In this document: one piece after another, positions 52,402 through 59,532 of the stretch
Numbering within the stretch: position 1 is the first letter of the stretch
How the letters are laid out: the number at the start of each line of letters is the position of its first letter
Assembly (NCBI GenBank): GCA_020846005.1
Contig: JADLEQ010000035.1
Coordinates: 62,001-126,000 of the forward strand
Source: Polyangiaceae bacterium
Lineage (GTDB): Bacteria > Myxococcota_A > Polyangia > Polyangiales > Polyangiaceae
Length of the DNA stretch: 64,000 bases
Reading direction: 5' to 3'
Program-made: the position numbers and the translations under genes
Notes under the pieces: model-generated
What the model saw: the letters and a program-made list of their open reading frames with translations, nothing else
Told to the model about the DNA's origin: nothing
Databases searched by the model: none

Positions 52402-53532
52402 CTACAGCCCGAGCGACTTGCCGATGACCTCGTTCATCACCTCGGTCGTCCCGCCGCCGATGGGCAGCAGGCGCGCGTCACGGCTCAGGCGCTCCACTCG
52501 CGTCTCGCGCATGTAGCCCATGCCGCCCAGGATCTGGACGGCCTCCCAGCAGACCTCGTTCGCGACCTCGGCGGCGAAGTTCTTCGCCATGCTGACCTCG
52601 CCGACGAGGTACTCCCCGCCCTGGACGCGGAGGGCCACGGCGTAGTCGAACGCCTTCGCCGCGTGCACGCGCGTGGCCATCCACGCGAGCTTGTGGCGCG
52701 TCACCTGGAAGCCCGTCAGCGGCCGACCGAACGCGCGGCGCTCGCGGGCGTACTCGAGGGCATCCTCCAGCACGATCTCGGCCGTCGCGTGGCCGAAGAA
52801 CGCCAGCGCGAGGCGCTCGCTCTGGAAGTTCTTCATCAACGAGACGAAGCCGCTCCCCTCCTCCCCGACGCGGTTCCGTGCCGGTACCCGCACGTCGTCG
52901 AAGGAGAGCTCGGCGGTGTCGCTCGCGCACCAGCCGGTCTTCCGGAGCGCGCGCGACACCTCGAAGCCGCGCATCCCCCGCTCCACCACGAAGAACGTCA
53001 GCCCCGCGTGGGCCTCCTCGCTCGTCCGCGCGAGCACGGTGACCTGGTCCGCGCGGACGCCGCTGGTGATGAACAGCTTGCTCCCGCTGATCCGGTAGTC
53101 GTCACCGTCCCGCACCGCGCGCGTCGTCACCCCCGCCACGTCGCTCCCGGTGCCCGGCTCGGTGATGGCGAGCGCGGCGATCCGCTCCCCCGCCAGGACG
53201 GGCGGCACGAAGCGCTGGCGCTGCTCGTCGTCTCCGAGGAGCAGGATGGGCGGCAGGGCGATGCCGAGCGAGCCGAGCCCGGCGACGACCCCGCTCGAGC
53301 CGCCGCGGAGCAGCCCCTCACTGGCGACGAGCCCGTGGAGCAGATCCCCGCCGCCGCCGCCGAGCTCTTCCGGGAAGGACACGCCGAGGAGCCCGGCCGC
53401 CGCGGCCTCGCGGTAGAGCTCGCGCGGGAACTCCCCGGCCTCCTCCCAGTCGACCACGTGCGGACCGATCCGCTCCTCGGCGAAGCGCCTCGCCGAATCA
53501 CGCAAGCGATCGTGGGACTCGTCCAGTGCCAC
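52402..53532 (-). CDS. Acyl-CoA dehydrogenase
   Basis: 376 residues from a GTG start, normal length. FAD-dependent alpha-beta oxidation of an acyl-CoA. Family signatures are ALAITEPGTGSDVAGVTT (FAD/substrate), GSKLFITSG, ERRAFGRPLTGFQVTRHKLA and, at the end, ARLLPIGGGTTEVMNEVIG, in which the Glu after GGTT occupies the catalytic-base position of many short-chain members. Chain-length preference is unknown. It lies 11 bases after the His-rich protein gene on the same strand. Confidence 0.94.
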   Translation of the reverse strand: MALDESHDRLRDSARRFAEERIGPHVVDWEEAGEFPRELYREAAAAGLLGVSFPEELGGGGGDLLHGLVASEGLLRGGSSGVVAGLGSLGIALPPILLLGDDEQRQRFVPPVLAGERIAALAITEPGTGSDVAGVTTRAVRDGDDYRISGSKLFITSGVRADQVTVLARTSEEAHAGLTFFVVERGMRGFEVSRALRKTGWCASDTAELSFDDVRVPARNRVGEEGSGFVSLMKNFQSERLALAFFGHATAEIVLEDALEYARERRAFGRPLTGFQVTRHKLAWMATRVHAAKAFDYAVALRVQGGEYLVGEVSMAKNFAAEVANEVCWEAVQILGGMGYMRETRVERLSRDARLLPIGGGTTEVMNEVIGKSLGL

Positions 53533-53543
53533 GGCGACCTCGC

Positions 53544-54077
53544 TCAGCGCCCGCGGCCACGGCGGCGCCCGCCGCCCCTCGGGCCCGCCGCCGGCGGCGG
53601 CGCAGCGGCAGGCGCGCTCACGACCGCGCGCGCCGCCTCGCGTACACGATCCTGCAGGCTGCGTGAGCCCTCGCGCCGGCTCGCGATCGCGGCCTCGATG
53701 CCGAGGTTCGCCTCGAAGTCGCGCGCGGCCTCCTCCGCGACCAGGCGGGCCACCGCGCGGAGCCGGGCGCCAATCCGGGCGTCGAGCTCGTCACGGATGA
53801 CCTCACGCATCAGGTCGATCGCGACGTGCCGCACGAGCTGCTGCGCCTCGCCCGCGAGCACCTGGCTCAGCTCGAGCTGGAGGAACTCCGTGCCTTCGGG
53901 GCCGCCCGCGTCGCGCCCGGGCCCACCTCGCCCCGGGCCGTGGTGGCGCCAGCCGTCGGGCCCGTGCGCGCTCCCGCCGTGGCCCGGGCCGCGATCCCCG
54001 CCCCCGTGACCGTGCCCGCCAGCGTGGCCCCGGTGCGAACCTCCTCCGTGCCCATCTCCTCGTCGATCGTCGTTCAT
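53544..54077 (-). CDS. His/Gly-rich protein with conserved helical C-terminus
   Basis: 177 residues from the ATG at 54077, preferred over the GTG at 54086 because GAGGAG lies at a proper distance only from the ATG. Residues 8-65 are rich in His and Gly (GDGHGGGSHRGHAGGHGHGG), a probable metal-binding stretch. The rest is helical (LQLELSQVLAGEAQQLVRHV, DLMREVIRDELDARIGARLR). There is no signal peptide. The tail is Arg/Gly-rich and might contact nucleic acid. Unrecognised. Divergent from the PHA-system gene and directly upstream of acyl-CoA dehydrogenase. Confidence 0.68.
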   Translation of the reverse strand: MNDDRRGDGHGGGSHRGHAGGHGHGGGDRGPGHGGSAHGPDGWRHHGPGRGGPGRDAGGPEGTEFLQLELSQVLAGEAQQLVRHVAIDLMREVIRDELDARIGARLRAVARLVAEEAARDFEANLGIEAAIASRREGSRSLQDRVREAARAVVSAPAAAPPPAAGPRGGGRRRGRGR

Positions 54078-54266
54078 GGTCGACACGCTCCTCGGTCGTC
54101 ACGTCCTACGGCACCCCCCGGCGGAAGGCAACGGCCGCGGGGCCTCGCGTCGCCGGCGCGGCGCCGCCCGCCCGCGCGCTTTACAGTCGCGACGGGGGGC
54201 GCTACTCGCCCCTGGCTCGGAGCGCGACTCCGACCCGCTCCAGGACCCCAGCACGAAGCACCCGGC

Positions 54267-54578
54267 ATGAAGCACACCGTCCCCCACAACCTCGGCGCCG
54301 ACCAGGCCAAGAAGGTCACGCTGGCGGCCATCCAGGCCTACACGACGAAGTTCGAGAAGTACAACCCGGCGGCCCGCTGGGAGTCGGACACCCGGTGCGT
54401 CGTGTCCTTCAAGGCGAAGGGGATTGGCGTCGAGGGGCGGGTCACGATCCTCGAGCGCAGCATCGACATGGAGCTCGACGTCCCGTTCTTGCTCAAGCCC
54501 TTCCAGGGGCAGGCCATCGGGATCATCGAGCGCGAGATCCGGGTGTGGCTGGAGAAGGCGCAGCGCGGCGAGGTGTGA
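54267..54578 (+). CDS. Polyhydroxyalkanoate-system family protein
   Basis: 103 residues from the ATG at 54267. It matches in length and pattern the PHA_gran_rgn / polyhydroxyalkanoic acid system domain: MKHTVPHNLGADQAKKVTLA at the start, VSFKAKGIGVEGRVTILERS in the middle and LKPFQGQAIGIIEREIRVWL at the end. Members associate with granules or regulate PHA accumulation. No PHA synthase is nearby. The call rests on remembered family features. Confidence 0.82.
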   Translation: MKHTVPHNLGADQAKKVTLAAIQAYTTKFEKYNPAARWESDTRCVVSFKAKGIGVEGRVTILERSIDMELDVPFLLKPFQGQAIGIIEREIRVWLEKAQRGEV

Positions 54579-54615
54579 GCGCCTGGCCAGCGCGCGCCGC
54601 GCGCGCCGCCCGCCC

Positions 54616-56280
54616 TCACGCCAGCAGATCGTCTGCGGAGCGGGGGCGGACGACCCGCGCGACGCCCGCGCGCTCGAGGTGAGCCATCGCCTGGAGCACG
54701 CACGCCTCGTCCCACGCGTCGCCGACGAGCTGGACCCCGAGCGGCAGCCCCTCGCGATCGACGCCGACGGGCGCCGTGCCGCACGGCACGCCGGTGAGGT
54801 TGCCGAGGAACGCGAACCGACACGCCGCGTCGATGGCAGCGGAGTCGACGAAACCCTCCCGGGCCTCCTCCTCGGTCGCCCGGGGCGCCGATCGGGCGAC
54901 CGTCGGTAGCGCGAGCAGATCCACGGAGCGGAGCGCCTCGGCGACCTGCCGCCGGAGGGTCGCGCGCAGGCGCTGCGCGTCGAGGTAGTCGTCGGATCGG
55001 AAGGCCTCGAGCCCGGCGAGCATGAGCTGGAGATCGAGCCCGAACTCCGATCCGTGGATGGGGAGCACCGATCGCAGACCGACCAGCGTCTCGAGCGCGA
55101 TCGTCAGGTACCCGATCGCGGGCGCGCGGGCAGCGAGGCCGATCCGGACGTCGACGAGGCGCGCACCGTCGGCCTCGAGGGCGCGCAGCGCGTCGCGCGC
55201 CGCGCGCGCGAGCTCGGGATCCGCCACCGCCCACTCCGCCTCATCGATGCCCACCGTGAGGCCGCGGACGCCGCGCCCGAGCGCGGCCTCGAGGCCCTCC
55301 AGCGGCGGCTGCCCGACCGAGGCCGGATCGCGATCGTCGGCCCCACCGCAAGCCTGGAGGAATGCCGCGAGATCGTGGCACGACGCGCCGAGCGGCCCCG
55401 CGTGCCCGACCGTGGAGCCGGTGCCCGTCCCCGAGCCCGCCATGGGGATGCGCCCGAACGTGGGCTTGAGCCCGAAGACGCCGTTGTGCACCGCCGGGAT
55501 GCGGATGGAGCCGCCGCCGTCCACGCCGAGCGCCATCGGCGCGACGCCCGTCGCGACGGCGACGCCGGAGCCCGTCGAGCTGCCGCCGGCGAGGCGCCGC
55601 TCGTCGTGCGGGTTGCGCGGCATCACGCGGTGCGGGTTCTGCCCGAGGGGACTCATCCCGTACTCCGTCATCGGCGAGTGGCCGAGGACGACCGCGCCGG
55701 CCTGGCGGAGCCGCGCGACGGCGGGGCAGTCCTCGCGGGCCGGAGCGCCGCGGATCCAGCCGGTGCCGAGGCGCGTGACGAGCCCCTGCACGTCGACCTC
55801 CTCCTTGATGACCACGGGGACGCCCTCGAGCTCCCGGGCGGCCCCGCGCGCGAACCTCGCGGCCGACTCCTCGGCGGCCGCGAGCGCGCGCTCGTCGTCG
55901 TAGGCGACGAGCGGGCCGAGGCTGGGCGTGCGCGCGCCGAGATCCCGCGCGAACGCCAGCGCCTTGCGCGCCACGTCCAGCGGCCGCGCCGTGCCCTCGG
56001 CGTAAGCGCGCGCGTACGACCCGTTCGTGCGCGGCCACTCCTGGGCCGGCGGCAGGCCGAGGCCCAGGGACGCTCGCGCGTGGCTCGAGCGCGCGCGCGT
56101 GGGGCGCTGATCGACCGGCAGTGGGCCGCGGTACTCCTCGGCCAGCGCGCGCACCGCGTCGATCCCGAGCTGCGCGCGGAGCACCCCGACCAGCGCGTGC
56201 TTGAGCGGGGTCGCCTTGACGGTGGGGACCAGCGCGCGGAGCGCGCGACCCGAGATCCTGGGAGCGGAGAGGTTGGCCAT
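54616..56280 (-). CDS. Amidase signature family hydrolase
   Basis: 554 residues. The Ser-cisSer-Lys triad is Lys159 in PVVIKEEVD, Ser234 in LAGGSSTGSGVAVATG and Ser258 in DGGGSIRIPA, which fits the family order and spacing. An N-terminal extension of about 100 residues precedes the domain, longer than in GatA. No gatB or gatC neighbours exist, so it is a catabolic or detoxifying amidase rather than part of the tRNA amidotransferase. The substrate is unknown. Confidence 0.93.
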   Translation of the reverse strand: MANLSAPRISGRALRALVPTVKATPLKHALVGVLRAQLGIDAVRALAEEYRGPLPVDQRPTRARSSHARASLGLGLPPAQEWPRTNGSYARAYAEGTARPLDVARKALAFARDLGARTPSLGPLVAYDDERALAAAEESAARFARGAARELEGVPVVIKEEVDVQGLVTRLGTGWIRGAPAREDCPAVARLRQAGAVVLGHSPMTEYGMSPLGQNPHRVMPRNPHDERRLAGGSSTGSGVAVATGVAPMALGVDGGGSIRIPAVHNGVFGLKPTFGRIPMAGSGTGTGSTVGHAGPLGASCHDLAAFLQACGGADDRDPASVGQPPLEGLEAALGRGVRGLTVGIDEAEWAVADPELARAARDALRALEADGARLVDVRIGLAARAPAIGYLTIALETLVGLRSVLPIHGSEFGLDLQLMLAGLEAFRSDDYLDAQRLRATLRRQVAEALRSVDLLALPTVARSAPRATEEEAREGFVDSAAIDAACRFAFLGNLTGVPCGTAPVGVDREGLPLGVQLVGDAWDEACVLQAMAHLERAGVARVVRPRSADDLLA

Positions 56281-56315
56281 GGGTGGAGGAGGCTACACCG
56301 GGCCTCTCCCCCGGG

Positions 56316-57209
56316 TCACGACGCGGCGGGCGTCGCCTCGGCCGGAGGCTCGCCGCCGCGGTTCACGAGCCAGCCGAAGGCCGCGGCGGTGAAGAACATG
56401 ATCAGGCTGTAGATGGCGGGCGGGATCGCCATGGTCGTGTTGTTCAGCAGCGTGGGAGCGCTGGCGATCGCGATCGCCAGCGTGCCGTTGTGGATCCCGA
56501 TCTCCATCCCGATCGCGATGGCCTGGCGCTTCGGCAGCCGCACGATCCGGGGCACGAAGTACCCGACCGCCATGCTCGCCAGGTTGAACGCGAGCGCCGC
56601 GAGCCCGACCTGGCGGAAGAACTCGGCGAGGTTGTCCTTCTCCTTCACGACGCTCGCCACGATGACGAGGAGGAGGAAGACCGCGGAGAGGATCTTGACC
56701 GGCTTGTCGAGCTTGCGCGCGACCGCCTCCTTCTTCGCGTTGATGAGCATGCCGATCCCCACCGGGATGAGCACGATCGCGAACACCTGGATCACCTTGC
56801 TGAACTGCAGCGGGATGGCCTTGCCCTCGCCCATGAAGGCGACGAGCGAGTAGTTGACGACCAGCGGCAGCGTGAAGAGCGAGAGGATGCTGTTCGTCGC
56901 GGTGAGCGTGATGTTCAGCGCCACGTCGCCCTTCGCCAGGTGGCTGTAGAGGTTCGCCGTCGCGCCGCCCGGGGACGCGGCCAGCAGCATCAGCCCGACC
57001 GCGAGCGCGGGCGGGAGGCCGAAGCCCTTGGCGATCGAGAAGCACACCACCGGGAGGAGGATCACCTGGCAGAGGAGGCCGACGATCACCGCCCGCGGAT
57101 AGACGACCACCCGCTTGAAGTCCGCGAGCGTCAGGCTGAGGCCCAGCCCGAGCATGATCACGCCGAGGGCGATCGGCATGAAGACGGCCGTGAACACGTT
57201 GCTCTGCAT
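56316..57209 (-). CDS. Bile acid:sodium symporter family transporter
   Basis: 297 residues with about nine or ten membrane helices. The family elements are [18 protein letters not shown] near the start, [20 protein letters not shown] with the Na+-site region, [20 protein letters not shown], and [14 protein letters not shown] near the crossing helices. BASS-type transporters move organic anions with Na+; the true substrate is unknown. It is upstream of the amidase gene on the same strand, with a 35-base gap. The polypurine tract lies behind its start. Confidence 0.93.
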   Translation of the reverse strand: MQSNVFTAVFMPIALGVIMLGLGLSLTLADFKRVVVYPRAVIVGLLCQVILLPVVCFSIAKGFGLPPALAVGLMLLAASPGGATANLYSHLAKGDVALNITLTATNSILSLFTLPLVVNYSLVAFMGEGKAIPLQFSKVIQVFAIVLIPVGIGMLINAKKEAVARKLDKPVKILSAVFLLLVIVASVVKEKDNLAEFFRQVGLAALAFNLASMAVGYFVPRIVRLPKRQAIAIGMEIGIHNGTLAIAIASAPTLLNNTTMAIPPAIYSLIMFFTAAAFGWLVNRGGEPPAEATPAAS

Positions 57210-57708
57210 CGCGCGCGCTCCGAAGAGCCCGCACGCTAGGCGGTCGGCCGCGGAGCCGCAAGGGGGGGGAGCGCGCGGGGGCGAGGGAGTGGGAGCCGCG
57301 GGCGCGAGGGAGAGGGCGAGGGAGAGGGCGAGGGAAAGCGCGAGGGAGAGGGCGCGGGAAAGCGCGAGGGCGAGGGCGCGGGCGGGGGAGAGCGCGGGGG
57401 CGAGGGCGAGGGAGAGGGAGAGGGCGCGGGAGAGGGAGAGGGAGAGGGCGCGGGAGAGGGAGAGGGCGCGGGCGGGGGAGAGCGCGGGCGGGGGCGCGGG
57501 AGTGGGAGCGCGCGAGGGCGAGGGCGGGCGCGGGAGAGCGCGCGAAGGAGGGGGCGGGCGCGGGGGAGGGAGTGGGGGCGGTCACGGGAGGGGGCGGCGG
57601 GTGGAGGGCGTGTTGCGCTCGATTCGGCGCCGGGATGGGCAGACGTGCGACATCGCGTTCAGGCCGGCCCGCCCCCACGGGGACCAATTCCCGTGTTCGA
57701 GTCGCCCC
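57210..57708. other. Non-coding region with polypurine tract
   Basis: 499 bases between the symporter start and the stop of the HARE-HTH gene. Most of it is the polypurine repeat at 57261-57612 (separate entry). The last 95 bases are ordinary and hold no recognised signal. Long Pro/Leu/Arg or Glu/Arg-rich open frames across it are low-complexity artefacts. Confidence 0.7.
57261..57612 (+). repeat. Long GA/GC polypurine tract
   Basis: About 350 bases made mainly of GAGGGAGAGGGCGAGGG-like units, with nearly all bases G or A apart from isolated C in GCG. Such tracts can form triplex (H-DNA) or G-rich structures and slow replication. It sits exactly at the border between the core-like amidase/symporter genes and the accessory HARE-HTH locus. 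Confidence 0.8.
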
Positions 57709-58701
57709 TCACGGTGCCTTTCCCTTCTTCGTCTTCGCCTCCGGCTGCACGAGTCTCTTTGCATAGGCGTCGGGGTCCGCCGGCACCGCGTCGTACTCGG
57801 CGTCGTGGATCCGGTTGGCGTTGAGATCGATCTTCACCGTCTCGAGGAAGTGGGCGACGTCGGAGTTCATCGCGACGAGCTTGTCGAGCGTCACCCAATC
57901 GAGATCGTCACGAACCCGAGCCGGATGCACTACCCGGCTGGCGGAGAAGTCGTCGAGGCAGAGGTGGATCGCACCAATGCCGAAGCTCTGGGAGAGCCTC
58001 GTGAGTTCCTCGTCGAACTCGTCGTCGTCGAGCCAGCGGGCGGCCACGAGGTATCCCTCGTGGGCCCAGGAGGAGTTCGACACCGCCTGAAAGAAGCACT
58101 CCCGGAGGTTCGAGAAGTCCACCGACCGCTTCAGCTCGAAGGAGAACAGCCGGATGATGGGGGCCCGAACCGTTCCGGCGAACTCGACAGTGATCCGCTC
58201 CCCGAGGGCGCTGAGGGGGAAGCGCACCCCCACCACGTCCGGGTGAACCCATTCCCCGAAGCGCTTCTTCGTGCTGGCCGTGTGCTGAATCGTCTTCGCT
58301 CGAACCCCGTTCAGCTGGGTCCTGGCGAACGCTACGAGCACCGGGTGGAGATCCTTCTCGAGGAAGCGTCGCTCCTGGGGTTCGTCGGGCTCGACGACGG
58401 GGACATCTTTGGCGCCCTCCCCGGGACCCACCGCTGACCATCCATGTGGGAACGGACGGGTTCGGAGCCAGAAGCGCACCGGCCGGCGCCCTACCCGGAT
58501 GAATTCCGAGGACGTGTTCTCCTTGGTGTCGACGTAGAGGAGGGCCCCGAGGCTGTGCCATGGGGTCTTACCGACCGACGTGAGCTTGTCGGTCAGCTTC
58601 TTGGTCTCCGCGTAGGCCCAGAGTTCGGGGGCCGACATCGGCGTCGGCGCTGACTTGAGCGCCACCCTGACCATGTCCATGAACGTGAAGGCCTGCGTCA
58701 T
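57709..58701 (-). CDS. HARE-HTH protein with PD-(D/E)XK nuclease-like domain
   Basis: 330 residues. The N-terminal 75 residues match a HARE-HTH domain (TFMDMVRVALKSAPTPMSAP, ELWAYAE, GKTPWHSLGALLYVD), a module linked by published domain analysis to modified-DNA recognition and restriction. The C-terminal half contains the order Asp155 in GEWVHPDVVGV, Glu189-Leu-Lys191 in FSFELKRS and Gln205 in FFQAVSNSS, the pattern of a PD-(D/E)XK nuclease core; together it resembles HrgA/COG2958 proteins. Third positions are less GC-rich than in neighbours, suggesting transfer. Its ATG overlaps the stop of the upstream degraded toxin frame as ATGA. No methyltransferase is adjacent. Nuclease activity is inference. 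Confidence 0.78.
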   Translation of the reverse strand: MTQAFTFMDMVRVALKSAPTPMSAPELWAYAETKKLTDKLTSVGKTPWHSLGALLYVDTKENTSSEFIRVGRRPVRFWLRTRPFPHGWSAVGPGEGAKDVPVVEPDEPQERRFLEKDLHPVLVAFARTQLNGVRAKTIQHTASTKKRFGEWVHPDVVGVRFPLSALGERITVEFAGTVRAPIIRLFSFELKRSVDFSNLRECFFQAVSNSSWAHEGYLVAARWLDDDEFDEELTRLSQSFGIGAIHLCLDDFSASRVVHPARVRDDLDWVTLDKLVAMNSDVAHFLETVKIDLNANRIHDAEYDAVPADPDAYAKRLVQPEAKTKKGKAP

Positions 58702-59357
58702 GCGGTCCTCGCCCTCTGCGTGGTGGTCGTTGCGGTCCTGACCGCAGACTGGTCGGCCTCGACCGGGACCCTCCGGGGAAGCGCCTGGGCCGTCTCGTGG
58801 CTCCTTCCGTCGGCCGCAGCGAGTTCAGCCTCCGGCGGTACGGACCTTCGCGAGACCGCGCCGGATAGCATCGTCTGTGGGAGCAACTCGTCCCTGCCGG
58901 TCGCTGCCTCGGTCCACTTCTCGATCGTGTCGGCGCGTGCGAAGCGACGCTCTACCCGGCGAGGTGGAACCCCCTGAAGTGGCGATGGCGGGCGGTGTCG
59001 ACCCAAACCAGGCTGGACGTGTTGCGGATCGTCTCTGCGCCAACTTGCTCGACGTCCCCGCCTTGCTCGACGATGTGATGCCACAGTATTCCAGGTCCAG
59101 GCGGCCCCAGCGCCCGCTTCGCTGCCGAGAGCGATCGCAAACCGCGTGGACGATACGTACCACGCCCGCTACGGCAAGGCAGCACCCCTACGCATCGTCA
59201 TCGTCTCCAGCGGGGTTTCCCACGTAGCTTTCAAGGGTTCGGAGACATGGGCCCCGACGAGGACCTGGGCGGCGCGGTCGACACCGTCGATACGCGCTTC
59301 GAGCACCGAAAGCTGCGAGCCGCTGCCATGCGCGGGGGCGAGCGGGGTCATCACGAC
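58698..59357 (-). pseudogene. Remnant of WHH-type nuclease toxin gene, frameshifted
   Basis: Three consecutive minus-strand frames look like parts of one protein. The first (about 59351-59169) reads MTPLAPAHGSGSQLSVLEAR and stops. The second (about 59185-58952) contains SAAKRALGPPGPGILWHHIV, then EQGGDVEQVGAETIRNTSSL, which resembles the WHH/HNH-like nuclease modules at the C-termini of polymorphic toxins, and stops at HFRGFHLAG. The third (about 58960-58698) continues RRFARADTIEKWTEAATGRD and ends in ATGA overlap with the HARE-HTH gene. Two shifts are needed (near 59175 and 58960). It could be a decayed toxin or, less likely, several small genes or sequencing errors. The 5' end is missing. 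Confidence 0.5.
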
Positions 59358-59532
59358 GAGAATCAGCGGGGGTCACGGTGCGCGTCCGGCGGCATGCTGC
59401 CCGCGCCCGCTCCGCACACAGCCCGGCGAGTTCCGAACACATCGCGGCGGAACACGCCGCGCTCGAGGCGCGGGCAGCATGGTCCCTTCGCCCGAAGCGG
59501 CGCCCCCGGTGTGCTCCGAAAGGTGCCCCCCC
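59358..59532. other. Gap between toxin remnant and glycosidase gene
   Basis: 175 bases with mixed codon pattern and no convincing gene. A minus-strand frame starting MCSELAGLCAERARAACRR may be further debris of the toxin gene. No terminator hairpin was recognised behind the glycosidase stop. Confidence 0.4.

Noticed and set aside
56293-57687. 464-residue frame with Pro/Leu/Arg repeats reading through the polypurine tract
   Set aside because: Translation of low-complexity DNA; the bona fide BASS transporter occupies the overlapping stretch in another frame.
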